Source: Sunxiuqinia dokdonensis
Lineage (GTDB): Bacteria > Bacteroidota > Bacteroidia > Bacteroidales > Prolixibacteraceae
Length of the DNA stretch: 32,318 bases
NCBI RefSeq assembly: GCF_001270965.1
Contig: NZ_LGIA01000041.1
Span: forward strand, 1-32,318
Reading direction: 5' to 3'
The notes beneath the pieces are model-generated. The model was given only the letters and a program-made list of their open reading frames with translations. It was not told the origin of the DNA and did no database searches. Below are positions 16,565-24,378 of this stretch, one piece after another. Both the position numbers and the translations under genes were made by a program. How positions within the stretch are numbered: position 1 is the first letter of the stretch; every line of letters begins with the position of its first letter.

Positions 16565-17739
16565 AGAAAATAGTTATAGCGATAATTAGTGTTATCGTGT
16601 CCAATTCATCTCTTTTCTCTCAGAACCCTATTGAAAGTGTTCTCAATGAGATTGAAAAGAACAATACAACACTGACAGCCCTTCAAAAAAGAGTGGAGGC
16701 TGAGCAAATAGGAAATAAAACCGGAATATATCTGCAAAACCCTGAAGTCGCATTCAACTATGTGTGGGGAACTCCTTCTACAATTGGTAACCGAACAGAT
16801 TTTAGCGCCATCCAAACATTTGATTTTCCGACGGCTTACAAGTATAAAAAGGAGATTTCCAACATAAAAAATGAACAGGTAGCGCTTGAATACCAAAAAC
16901 AGCGAAAAGACTTGTTGCTGGAAGCCCGTTTAATCACCTACGATTTGGTTTTTACCAATGCGTTGTTATTGGAACTTTCAAAGAGACTCAACCATGCGCA
17001 AAGTATTGCCAGCTCGTATAAATCCAAATTCGATATTGGGGAAACCAATATTCGGGAATACAACAAAGCGCAATTAAACTTGCTGAATTTAAGTAAAGAA
17101 ATGGAATCGCTCAACGTAAAAAGAGATGCTTTGCTGGGTGAGTTGACCCGCTTAAACGGAGGTATCCCCATTGAATTTACGGCAAGTGAGTTTGCAACCA
17201 CGCCAATCCCTGCCGATTTTGAACAGTGGTACGCTCAAGCCGAACAAAGTAACCCGCTGTTGAATTGGTTGAAAAAGGAGATGGAATCTACCGAAAAACA
17301 AGTTGGTTTGAACCGGGCTATGAGCTTGCCTAAATTAAAAGCAGGTTATATGAGCGAAAACGTTATTGGACAAAAATTCCAGGGCATTACGCTTGGTTTA
17401 TCAATCCCTTTATGGGAAAACAAAAACCAAGTGAAATATGCCGAAGCTAATGCCGCTGCAATTGAAAAAACGGCAAACGACCAAAAAGTGCAGTTTTACA
17501 ATCGGTTAAAACTTTTGCATGCAAAAGCAATCGGGCTTCAGAATAATGCAAGCGATTATAAATCGAGACTAAAAACTTTTGACAGTTCAGAATTACTAAA
17601 AAAAGCACTGGACAAAGGGGAAATTTCACTGATTGATTATATTCTTGAACTTTCGATATATTACGAAAGTGTAAACAAATTGCTCCGGTCAGAACTGGAA
17701 ATGAACAAAACGTTGGCAAAATTAAATCAATATTTATGA
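16561..17739 (+). CDS. TolC-family outer-membrane channel (CusC/CzcC-like)
   Basis: A 392-residue outer-membrane factor with a signal peptide (IAIISVIVSNSSLFSQ) and the two-fold repeat of long helices and strands typical of TolC proteins (repeat starts near NPIESVLNEIEKNNTTLTAL and QSNPLLNWLKKEMESTEKQV). FNYVWGTPSTIGNRTDFS and LGLSIPLWENKNQVKYAEA are the usual strand/turn regions. It overlaps the pump gene by four bases and the next CDF gene by four bases, so the operon is translationally coupled. Confidence 0.92.
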   Translation: MKKIVIAIISVIVSNSSLFSQNPIESVLNEIEKNNTTLTALQKRVEAEQIGNKTGIYLQNPEVAFNYVWGTPSTIGNRTDFSAIQTFDFPTAYKYKKEISNIKNEQVALEYQKQRKDLLLEARLITYDLVFTNALLLELSKRLNHAQSIASSYKSKFDIGETNIREYNKAQLNLLNLSKEMESLNVKRDALLGELTRLNGGIPIEFTASEFATTPIPADFEQWYAQAEQSNPLLNWLKKEMESTEKQVGLNRAMSLPKLKAGYMSENVIGQKFQGITLGLSIPLWENKNQVKYAEANAAAIEKTANDQKVQFYNRLKLLHAKAIGLQNNASDYKSRLKTFDSSELLKKALDKGEISLIDYILELSIYYESVNKLLRSELEMNKTLAKLNQYL

Positions 17740-18389
17740 CAGAAATTAAATCCAAACATGAAAGCAAAACCATGTGGGTAGTCTTGTTGACCGCCATCAC
17801 AATGGTTGTTGAAATCGTTTTTGGTTTGACAACAAAATCAATGGCTTTATTGGCCGATGGCATTCACATGGGTTCCCATGTGTTGGCCATTGGGCTTAGT
17901 TGGGTTGCCTATGTCATTGTTCGTAAAGTATCCAGAAGTGAGAAATTCAAAGGCAATTCCGATAAAATCCTTTCCTTATCGGGCTACAGCAGCGGTTTGA
18001 TGTTATTGATTTTTGCCATTGTAATACTGATTGAAGCTATTCAGCGTTTTTACAATCCGGAGGATATTGTTTATAAAGAAGCCATATTGGTTGCCATAAT
18101 AGGACTGGTTGTAAACATAGCAAGTGCATTTCTTTTACACCACGACCATAAGCATTCCGACCATAACATACGAGCAGCCTATCTCCATGTTATCGCTGAT
18201 GCCTTAACAAGCCTATCTGCAATTTTGGGATTAATTGCAGCAATGATATGGGATATTCCTTTTATGGACACTATTGCTGCAACAATTAGCTCCTTTGTAA
18301 TTGTCAAATGGTCGATTGGCTTATTGAAGGATTCTGGAAAAGTATTGTTGGATATAGAACATGAACATCACCATGGACACAGTCATTAA
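17736..18389 (+). CDS. CDF cation exporter, DmeF-like
   Basis: A 217-residue inner-membrane CDF transporter. The helix-2 motif is LLADGIHMGSHVLAIGLSW and the helix-5 motif YLHVIADALTS, giving the Asp/His and His/Asp metal ligands. The HMGSH form and short C-terminus resemble DmeF-type Co/Ni exporters. The interhelical loop is His-rich (HHDHKHSDHN) and the C-terminus ends HEHHHGHSH, both probable metal-collecting segments. It lacks most of the cytoplasmic domain. As last gene of the RND operon it would feed cytoplasmic metal to the periplasm for export. Confidence 0.9.
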   Translation: MTEIKSKHESKTMWVVLLTAITMVVEIVFGLTTKSMALLADGIHMGSHVLAIGLSWVAYVIVRKVSRSEKFKGNSDKILSLSGYSSGLMLLIFAIVILIEAIQRFYNPEDIVYKEAILVAIIGLVVNIASAFLLHHDHKHSDHNIRAAYLHVIADALTSLSAILGLIAAMIWDIPFMDTIAATISSFVIVKWSIGLLKDSGKVLLDIEHEHHHGHSH

Positions 18390-18455
18390 AATTGTTTCCA
18401 ACAAATGAGTAGTAAAAGAACCAGCCCTATTTGTAAGCACATTGGCAAAGCCCCA

Positions 18456-18626
18456 CTAGCCAACATTAAATTTAAAGCTTTTATCTAACAGTCGGTTTCG
18501 CAGCCATCCTGCCAATTCCTCCAATTTGCCATGAATACTTGCCATACGGAAGTAGTTGAGCCAGCCTTGGGATACTTCTTTGAACTTTTCGATGGACAGG
18601 TAGACCCCCCTTTTTAATGGGTTGTT
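18456..18626 (-). pseudogene. C-terminal remnant of a group II intron reverse transcriptase/maturase
   Basis: The - strand frame reads GVYLSIEKFKEVSQGWLNYF and then RMASIHGKLEELAGWLRNRL before a TAG at 18456-18458. The GWxNYF block followed by a WLRxRL helix is the thumb/X-domain signature of group II intron-encoded proteins. Only about 55 codons remain: the reverse-transcriptase core is absent, and the end after NRL is not the usual CIWKQW-type maturase tail. It is therefore a dead fragment, marking an old intron insertion at the edge of the metal island. Confidence 0.75.
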
Positions 18627-19025
18627 TTGATTGATTTTGGATGGTCAAAAACCTTTACCTCAAAGAACAATTTGTAGAGGCGGGCAGGCTAAAGGCAAGT
18701 GTCGCCAGGGCGTGGAGCGAAGCGGAACAAACAGGCGACTCTTGCCGTGGGGTGCAACCCGGCTTCGGCGTGAAGGTGAGCGAAAAAGCGACTGGTTTCG
18801 AGCGCGATAGCGAACGGATAAAGGAAGCGGTTTCGCGAGGCTGAGCGATGGTGCCGGGGCACAGGAAGAACCTTATAAAAAGCTATTGTACACCTTAAGA
18901 AATCAGGATTATTACCTGATCAAACCGGAAAGTTGCCTGCGAAGGGATCGCGTAACGGTTAGTCAGGCCTTTGCCTGGTGCCGGAAGCGAAAACGAAGCA
19001 GGCGTCTTTCATTTTAACCGAGGCT

Positions 19026-19059
19026 TGTTCGCGCCATGGCGGAGCCAACGGCGCGAACA
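19026..19059 (-). terminator. Strong stem-loop 3' of the DnaC-like gene
   Basis: TGTTCGCGCC (19026-19035) and GGCGCGAACA (19050-19059) pair perfectly over 10 bases around a 14-base loop that itself can pair. It lies 28 bases beyond the stop of the helicase-loader gene and probably ends that operon, although there is no T-run; an origin-related structure is an alternative. Confidence 0.5.
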
Positions 19060-19086
19060 GGCCGCAGGATCACCTACCAAATCAAG

Positions 19087-19812
19087 TCAACAGCGTTTAT
19101 CTTTGGCATCCTTGTCAAAAGCCACCAGGTTAAACATTTCCCTCATCCGGGAGCGGATCCGGTTTCCATAAATCGATTCCAGCTCGGAGGCGGAAAGGTT
19201 GGTCGTCAGATGCGTCAACATGCGTTTGGAAACAAACAAGTCGTAACGGGCCAACAGAATTTCCGCCATTACGTTACACTCGTTCCCGAAATGCTTTGGG
19301 GTTTGCTCCAATCCCAGGTCGTCAAAACAATACACTTTGGGAACAGGCAGTCCACCGAGTCGAAAATACGATCCTTTGCTGTAGTGGTTGATCACCGAGT
19401 AACCGTCTTTCTCAAACTCAAAGCTGATTTCCCGGGTGGGCTTGACCAGAAATTGCTTCTCCCGTGGGCAGAAATAGCTGATCAGCCTGGCCAGGGAACT
19501 TTTTCCACAGCCGATTGGCCCAGAGATCAGCAGTCCTTTCCGAAGGCTAAGGCCGTGCTTTTCCGTATTTTCCTTGTCACCGATGGCATACACCAACAGT
19601 TTGTAGATCAGGGGCAGATCACCGGGATCAATGGCAAAATTCTCCCCGAAAAGCATTTTCCCTTTTTCTTCCATCCAGAGCACACTTCTCTGAAAATTGA
19701 AGTTGAACACGCCACCCTGAAGTTCTGCAATTTGGTCATAAGGGCTCCGAATAATCCTTGTTGGTTGCGACACTGAACCGGCCTGCGCCGATTTGATTGA
19801 ATGGTCTTTCAT
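19087..19812 (-). CDS. DnaC/IstB-like AAA+ ATPase, probable replicative helicase loader
   Basis: About 241 residues from the chosen start (MKDHSIKSAQ, ATG at 19812-19810); the frame is open up to an ATG at 19935, but that part lies inside the upstream gene. Walker A is GPIGCGKSSLAR, Walker B VYCFDDLG, and the sensor/arginine-finger region is LTTNLSASELESIYGNRIRS RMR-like, as in DnaC. It should load the replicative helicase at an origin bound by the neighbouring initiator-like protein. The gene overlaps that protein's 3' end by 77 bases in another frame, indicating tight coupling. An IstB-type transposition ATPase is possible, but no transposase is present. Confidence 0.8.
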   Translation of the reverse strand: MKDHSIKSAQAGSVSQPTRIIRSPYDQIAELQGGVFNFNFQRSVLWMEEKGKMLFGENFAIDPGDLPLIYKLLVYAIGDKENTEKHGLSLRKGLLISGPIGCGKSSLARLISYFCPREKQFLVKPTREISFEFEKDGYSVINHYSKGSYFRLGGLPVPKVYCFDDLGLEQTPKHFGNECNVMAEILLARYDLFVSKRMLTHLTTNLSASELESIYGNRIRSRMREMFNLVAFDKDAKDKRC

Positions 19813-20863
19813 GGCTGTTATTTTTTTTACTGTTTGACATCCATTTCCGGGCAAGGGCTTGCCAGGAAACAATTCGCTGGTCATTCCCGGTCTTCCATCC
19901 CAGGGACAGGTACCGGGCATAAAATTGTTGGGCATCTTTCTGCGGAAAGCGGTTTTGCTGAAAGAAAAATGACACCTCCGAAAAATCTGGAATTCCGGAT
20001 TCTTCTTCCGTTTTTGGATTCTTTCCCCGATCCCGTTTTTGCATGTTCACTTTTTCTTGTTGATTTTCACTTCTAAGATTTTCAACCCTCTTTTGATTCT
20101 CTTCTTCTTTATTCTTGTTTATATTCTTTATATTCTTTATAAGAGGTGTATCACTTGCTGTCTCAGTTGCGGTATCAGATTCAGTACCGGCAGGATCATT
20201 TTTACGATTACCAGTATCGGTTGCCGTATCAGTTCTGCGACCGGAAGCGATACCGGTATCAGCTGTAGTACTGCCTGGAGTATCATTTTTGATATTGCAT
20301 GAAGTACCGGAATTTCTGGAAGTATCATCTCCGGTACCTGTTGCAGTATTCGATTGAATACCGGTATCATTTGCTGTATTCCCTGCGGTATCGTTTTTGA
20401 GATCGCCTGAAGTACCGGTATCACCAGTCGTCTTTGTTCCTGTATCACGTGCAGTCTCAGATTTGATACCGGAGGAATTACCTGCATACGGAAATTGACT
20501 TTCACGATCACTTCCGGTTGTATCACTTGTGGTACCGGTATCAGATTCAGTATCAGAAAATGAATCATTCATCGTATCAAGCCGGATACAACTCACCTCG
20601 CTGCCGCGGTGCAGGTTGGAGGATGCTTTGTAGTGGATATAGCCCCAGTCAGCCAGTTCTTTCATGCACCGGGCATAGGTGTTGGCCGAACCGATCCGGG
20701 CTAGGTCCATCATCTCCGCCCGTGAAATTGCAAACCGCTCGCTGAACCGGCAGGCATTCCATTGCCGGAACAGCGCGAGATACAGGCTGATGTGGTAGGC
20801 TGTCAGCCGTCCATCGCCGGAAACCCGTTCAAAAAAAGCATTCAGATGGGTGATGTAATTCAT
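19736..20863 (-). CDS. Replication-initiator-like protein with winged-helix N-terminus and Asp-Thr-Gly repeat linker
   Basis: A 375-residue protein of mobile elements. Residues 1-95 look like a winged helix: YHISLYLALFRQWNACRF, AISRAEMMDLARIGSANTYAR and ELADWGYIHY. Residues about 100-235 are low-complexity, built from DT, DTG and DTGT units interrupted by short Lys/Ser segments. A Lys/Asn/Glu-rich stretch follows, then a conserved-looking C-terminal block (FSEVSFFFQQNRFPQKDAQQ; LGWKTGNDQRIVSWQALARK) similar to DnaD/DnaT-like ends. The order initiator then helicase loader recalls phage lambda O-P. The DNA of the linker forms iteron-like repeats. It overlaps the upstream HTH gene by four bases. 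Its role as initiator is inference; a plain regulator is possible. Confidence 0.65.
   Translation of the reverse strand: MNYITHLNAFFERVSGDGRLTAYHISLYLALFRQWNACRFSERFAISRAEMMDLARIGSANTYARCMKELADWGYIHYKASSNLHRGSEVSCIRLDTMNDSFSDTESDTGTTSDTTGSDRESQFPYAGNSSGIKSETARDTGTKTTGDTGTSGDLKNDTAGNTANDTGIQSNTATGTGDDTSRNSGTSCNIKNDTPGSTTADTGIASGRRTDTATDTGNRKNDPAGTESDTATETASDTPLIKNIKNINKNKEEENQKRVENLRSENQQEKVNMQKRDRGKNPKTEEESGIPDFSEVSFFFQQNRFPQKDAQQFYARYLSLGWKTGNDQRIVSWQALARKWMSNSKKNNSHERPFNQIGAGRFSVATNKDYSEPL
20148..20570. repeat. Iteron-like GATACCGGTATC-type repeats inside the initiator-like gene
   Basis: TACCGGTATCA occurs exactly at 20251, 20359, 20413 and 20533, and the core GTATCA or GTATC occurs over a dozen further times, along with many TACCGG half-sites. 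At 20249-20260 the unit is a perfect 12-bp palindrome. All spacings are multiples of three because the repeats encode Asp-Thr-Gly-Thr, but the same synonymous codons (GAT ACC GGT) recur, suggesting DNA-level selection or recent expansion. Candidate origin or autoregulatory binding sites. Confidence 0.55.
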
Positions 20864-21156
20864 CGGAATCGATCAAAAGAGGACAATTTTTTCTGCTGGT
20901 TTTCTTTCATCATCTTTTTGATGTCTTCGTAGTCATAAAACATCGAGCCGTGAATCTTGGTATAGGGCAAGGTTCCGTTTACGCGAAGGTTCTGAAGCGT
21001 ACCAGGCGAGATACCCAGCAGTTCCCTCACTTCATAGGATTTGAGCCATTTTTTGGCTGGTTGCCCGTGGTGCTCCTTGAGCATTGTCTTTAACTCCTGC
21101 AGGAGCTCAATCTTAAATTCCCGCAAATCATCGGTGGTTACAATTTCTGTTGGCAT
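20860..21156 (-). CDS. Excisionase-like helix-turn-helix protein
   Basis: A 98-residue protein. After a helical N-terminus (DDLREFKIELLQELKTMLKE) comes a MerR-like/HTH_17 domain: WLKSYEVRELLGISPGTLQN, LRVNGTLPYTKIHGSMFYDY and EDIKKMMKEN. Such proteins are encoded near the ends and replication modules of Bacteroidota conjugative or mobilizable elements, where they act as excisionase or regulator. It is the first gene of the - strand operon and overlaps the initiator-like gene (ATGA). Confidence 0.85.
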   Translation of the reverse strand: MPTEIVTTDDLREFKIELLQELKTMLKEHHGQPAKKWLKSYEVRELLGISPGTLQNLRVNGTLPYTKIHGSMFYDYEDIKKMMKENQQKKLSSFDRFR

Positions 21157-21206
21157 AACATTTTAATTTTAAATGGTTCAATTTCATTAGTCGTTTCTCA
21201 CGCTCG

Positions 21207-21233
21207 GCAAAGCTCAAACAAGTTTGGCTTTGC
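21207..21233. promoter_or_regulatory. Hairpin in the leader of the HTH-initiator-loader operon
   Basis: GCAAAGCTCAAAC (21207-21219) and GTTTGGCTTTGC (21222-21233) pair over about 12 bases with one bulge and a two-base gap. It lies 51 bases upstream of the HTH start codon on the - strand, so it could be a leader structure controlling the operon, or an operator. Confidence 0.4.
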
Positions 21234-21309
21234 TCTCGCTCAATCGAAACGTTCAATTTTGAATAATCCCAAAATTGCAGCCTTTCAAGTAAAATTATAC
21301 CCCACCTAA

Positions 21310-21321
21310 ACCCACGTGGGT
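21310..21321. promoter_or_regulatory. 12-bp perfect palindrome ACCCACGTGGGT
   Basis: This GC-rich perfect palindrome stands out in an AT-rich gap between rteC and the HTH-led operon. It is about 155 bases upstream of the HTH start, within the probable promoter region, and could be the binding site of RteC or of the HTH protein. Confidence 0.4.
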
Positions 21322-21366
21322 ATTTATATGGTTAAGTATTTATTGGGTATCCCCCACTCTCTCTGG

Positions 21367-22250
21367 TTATTTAAGCCGGTGATTGATCCTTCGGCGCAAT
21401 ACGGCCACCAAGTGTGAAAGGTATTTGACAGGATCGGACCTTTTCTCCAACTCACTTTGGGTGTCGTAAATTCCCTTTTGCAGGCCGATATTAAACATCC
21501 ATTCGAACCCTTGAACCAGGTCTTTGATTTTTGCTTTGCCATCGTTGACAGAACCAGCCAGGTAAATCGAATATATCAGCTCATATATTTCAATCTTGTC
21601 CCCCGTCCATCTCAGGGATGATTTGGGTAAGTTTCGTTCCGGGTGATCCAGTTTCTCCATTTCGTTCTTCATGTATTCAAGTAATAGCTCGTTGGCCATG
21701 ATGTTGGAAAAGGTATGATCATGCCAGGTGAAGAAATCTTCGTCCATGAGCGAAAGGATGCCTTCCACTTCCAGCGGGATTGCTTCATGATTCCGTAAAA
21801 AGTACTTTTCATCCAGATGACTGTGATCGCATCGGTAGTATTGAACAATTCCACGGTTCTGTTTCATATACTTCAGAATCTTATTTTGCTCCCGCTGAAG
21901 ATATTTTTTCTGTCTTCTGTTACCAAGCTCCAAACGCATGCTTTCCATTCCAAAGACCTTTTGGTAATAGATGAGCTTGCTGGAGACCGATGGTTTGATC
22001 TCCTTAAAAAAGCGGATTTCCGATTCCTGATCCGGGAAACCCCGGGCAAGAACCATCCGCCTCAAATTGACCAGGGCCAGCTTACATCTTCGGATGGCCA
22101 ACCTGGCGGTGTTCAACACATGATCAGAAGTCATAGCTACTTACATCTTCGGATGGCCAACCTGGCGGTGTTCAACACATGATCAGAAGTCATAGCTAGT
22201 TGCTCCAAATCTTCTTCCAACTCGATGATAATGTGGGAATATTCTTCCAT
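21367..22250 (-). pseudogene. rteC: rteC-family regulator, frame broken by a 59-bp tandem duplication
   Basis: RteC proteins regulate excision of CTnDOT-type conjugative elements. The 3' part (from the ATG at 22134) encodes 255 residues typical of the family: ESEIRFFKEIKPSVSSKLIY, YYQKVFGMES, KYFLRNHEA and LLEYMKNEM. The natural start appears to be the ATG at 22250 (MEEYSHIIIELEEDLEQLAM), but after 37 codons this frame hits a TAG at 22137-22139 created by an exact tandem duplication. Removing one copy restores a single 274-codon gene. As it stands, translation must restart at 22134, inside the second copy, giving an N-terminally shortened protein that may still work. Confidence 0.85.
22081..22198. 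repeat. Exact 59-bp tandem direct duplication in rteC
   Basis: The 59 bases at 22081-22139 recur identically at 22140-22198. Because 59 is not a multiple of three, the duplication shifts the rteC frame. Perfect identity indicates a recent event that replication slippage or recombination could reverse. Confidence 0.95.
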
Positions 22251-22689
22251 ACTAAAAGAATGCTGAATGAATTTAAATACCGGAAATAAGAATCAAATCA
22301 TTTCGATCTGACGGTCATGGCCTGTGTCAGCTCAAATGCCGTTTCTGAAATGATTTTGTAGAAGGGAGGACGTTCAGTCTGTAACTGAAATTAATTGAGA
22401 TTGTATCGTTTCTGCGTAATTTTATCCTTTGGATTATTTGTTTGGCACTACCAGCAGAAAACTTGAGAATGACCCAATAGCTTTGCTATTAAAACAAAGG
22501 AATAGAAAAACAGAAAAGCAGTGGTACAGCTGCGAGTGACCTATCAATTTCAATAAAAAACACGTTGATTTATAGGACCTTACCTGTGATCACTCATCAT
22601 ATGATAACCTATAGACTTATATTTTTACAGGATTTCAACTACAAAGAATGGATATAAATTATTAAATTTACAGTCAATTTATTGGTGTT
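22251..22689. other. 439-bp gap between rteC and the toxin-antitoxin pair
   Basis: No intact gene seen. On the - strand at about 22303-22390 a short frame ending ETAFELTQAMTVRSK looks protein-like but has an upstream stop and no start codon, so it may be a gene-end fragment. The rest is AT-rich and presumably holds promoters for both flanking units. Confidence 0.5.
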
Positions 22690-22920
22690 ATGAACTTAGA
22701 AAGCAGGAAATTAAATCTTATTAACTGGATATCTTCTCTTCAGGAAGATGAAGTCCTGAGTAAGCTTGAAAAAATACAAGAACAAAAAGCTGACTGGTGG
22801 AATCAGATCAGCGAGGAGGATAAAACAGCTATAAATGAAGGGTTAGGTCAGCTTGATCAGGGCGAATTCTTAACCCGTGATCAGGTAAAAACTAAAATTA
22901 AAGAAAGATTTAATTTTTAA
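22690..22920 (+). CDS. Antitoxin of a ParD/ParE-like module
   Basis: A 76-residue acidic helical protein. The C-terminal half (TAINEGLGQLDQGEFLTRDQ then VKTKIKERF) is characteristic of antitoxins paired with RelE/ParE toxins in Bacteroidota; the N-terminal half (LINWISSLQEDEVLSKLEKI) is helical and probably dimerises. It precedes the toxin gene by three bases, the standard antitoxin-first order, and should autorepress the pair. No canonical ribbon-helix-helix sequence is obvious. Confidence 0.85.
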   Translation: MNLESRKLNLINWISSLQEDEVLSKLEKIQEQKADWWNQISEEDKTAINEGLGQLDQGEFLTRDQVKTKIKERFNF

Positions 22921-22923
22921 GGA

Positions 22924-23220
22924 ATGTCCTATCCCGTTCGATACTCCACCCGTGCCTATACTGAATACGAAGAGATCCTTGAATATGTATTTGAAAATTT
23001 TGGTGCAAATGTAGCTGCCAAGATTGATCGTTATTTTGAGGAAATGATCGACCACATAGCAGTAAATCCCTACCTGTACCCCTATTCAAACAAGAAAAAG
23101 AATTTAAGACGCTGTGTCATTAGCTCGCAAACAACATTATATTACCGTTTTAATGGAGAATATGTTGAGCTGGCTAGCTTTAGGGGAAACCGGATGAATC
23201 CGGAAACACTTAGCCTATAA
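22924..23220 (+). CDS. RelE/ParE-family toxin
   Basis: A 98-residue protein with the RelE/ParE pattern: RYSTRAYTEYEEILEYVFEN, a central helix, RRCVISSQTTLYYRFNGEYV and ASFRGNRMNP near the end. Lengths and gene order match type II toxin-antitoxin systems. ParE relatives inhibit gyrase and RelE relatives cleave mRNA; which applies cannot be told. The pair would stabilise the mobile element. Confidence 0.88.
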   Translation: MSYPVRYSTRAYTEYEEILEYVFENFGANVAAKIDRYFEEMIDHIAVNPYLYPYSNKKKNLRRCVISSQTTLYYRFNGEYVELASFRGNRMNPETLSL

Positions 23221-23342
23221 CGCACCTCTCTTTCGAGCGAATTAATCTTTGACAGCCGTTTTTGACGAAGGCTCCACCTATTGTATAAACTTTCATTTCC
23301 CGGAGACTGTTTTACTCTAAGAATCTTAATCCGGAGGTCGTT

Positions 23343-24134
23343 ATGTGTTATGATTTTAAAGCTCAACTCATCACCCAGCTAAAACGGGCCCGTCACCACC
23401 GGGACAAGGAAGCGGTGCGGATATTAACCGAACGATTACTCAAGCTCGGGGTGAAGGATCTGCACCATACCACGGGATTTGACCATCCTGCCGTATTGAT
23501 TTACACCAAAGATCAACCTCATGACCCGGTTGTGGCCCGATGGGGATTTGTGCCGGAAAGCACGAAGGATAAAGACAAACAGCTGCAGGTATGGAACAAA
23601 ACCCTAAATGCCCGTGGTGAGGACATGTTTGAAACCTGGTCGTATACGTATTCGGCGCGGGCAAAACGCTGCCTGATTTGTATTGATGGATTTTTTGAAC
23701 ACTATCATTTGAAAGGGAAAACTTACCCTTACTATATTCACCGGGCCGACGGCGAGCCCATGGCCCTTGGAGGCCTTTGGTCGGAATGGGAGGACAAAGA
23801 AACGGGTGAAAAACTAACCACCTTTTCGATTGTCACCGCCCGTGGCAACGACCTGCTTGCCCGGATTCACAATAATCCGAAGCTGGAAGGCCCCCGGATG
23901 CCGCTCATTCTTCCGGAAGATGCCATTGACACCTGGTTCACTGAAAATGTGGAATCGGAGGCAGAGAAAGAAAAGATCCTTGGCCTTGTGAAACCCTACA
24001 CCGCAACAGAACTGAAAGCGCATACCGTGCGCAGGCTCCGTGGAAAAGAAGCCGTTGGAAATAACCCGATTTCAGATCAGGAATTTCGTTATCCGGAGCT
24101 GGATCCAACACCTGACCAGGGAACGTTATTTTAA
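23343..24134 (+). CDS. SRAP (YedK/HMCES-type) abasic-site-binding protein
   Basis: A 263-residue SOS-response-associated peptidase family protein, which forms a thiazolidine link with abasic sites in single-stranded DNA. Cys2 is exposed after Met removal, and Asn89 (LNARGE), Glu119 (DGFFEH) and His176 (ARIHNN) match the catalytic set; the Asn-Glu distance of 30 equals that in E. coli YedK. Between His176 and the RMP motif there is an insert (NNPKLEGP). The N-terminus carries an additional Arg/Lys-rich helix. Such genes are frequent on conjugative elements, perhaps protecting single-stranded DNA. It stands alone, 122 bp after the toxin. Confidence 0.92.
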   Translation: MCYDFKAQLITQLKRARHHRDKEAVRILTERLLKLGVKDLHHTTGFDHPAVLIYTKDQPHDPVVARWGFVPESTKDKDKQLQVWNKTLNARGEDMFETWSYTYSARAKRCLICIDGFFEHYHLKGKTYPYYIHRADGEPMALGGLWSEWEDKETGEKLTTFSIVTARGNDLLARIHNNPKLEGPRMPLILPEDAIDTWFTENVESEAEKEKILGLVKPYTATELKAHTVRRLRGKEAVGNNPISDQEFRYPELDPTPDQGTLF

Positions 24135-24200
24135 CCAATCAACTTGCATCCGGCTTCCTCATAAACTGGTGAACTCCCTTTTTTTCGATATGCCCGGAAG

Positions 24201-24363
24201 CCAACCCATTTTAAAACAGTGGTGAACTCAGGTAATTTTGTGTACTGCACCAGGCCGGAAGCTTACGTATAACAAAAGCGGTTGCTTTAATGGGATTGCC
24301 GTGGCTACAAGGTCAGAATTACAAATCCTGACCGGCCACCTTGATCAATATTGTTGCAAATCC
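24201..24363. repeat. 163-bp cassette-boundary repeat, copy 1
   Basis: It aligns without gaps to 26590-26752, with about 10 differences by eye. Inside is an imperfect hairpin at 24300-24339: GTGGC, a TACAA bulge, then GGTCAGAATT paired with AATCCTGACC across a 3-base loop, then G and GCCAC. It lies 15 bases beyond the 3' end of the RloB-like gene. See copies 2 and 3. Confidence 0.9.
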
Positions 24364-24378
24364 TGAAGAGCGGGGGTT

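Larger units (their letters stand above)
18390..19086. other. 697-bp junction between the metal island and the mobile backbone
   Basis: No intact gene is convincing. The segment holds a group II intron reverse-transcriptase remnant (next entry), a GC-richer stretch at 18670-18850 with loose repeats of GAGCGAA and GCGACT, a + strand open frame fragment (about 18811-19017) that I cannot identify, and a strong stem-loop near its right end. The higher GC and relics mark a recombination junction. Confidence 0.6.

Noticed and set aside
18641-18844. Coding frame of 67 codons on the + strand
   Set aside because: Low-complexity charged sequence from a GC-rich repetitive stretch, no start context and no recognisable family.
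19813-19935. Upstream start of the DnaC-like protein at 19935
   Set aside because: The added 41 codons lie wholly within the initiator-like gene, are Pro/Gly-rich and unlike DnaC N-termini; the start at 19812 is simpler.
20148-20570. CRISPR array
   Set aside because: Repeats recur every 9-120 bases with no constant repeat/spacer length, all in multiples of three inside a long open frame encoding DTG units; no cas genes.
24201-24363. Classical integron attC site
   Set aside because: The hairpin plan is similar, but the conserved GTTRRRY and RYYYAAC core ends were not found and no integron integrase is in the window; kept only as an analogy.
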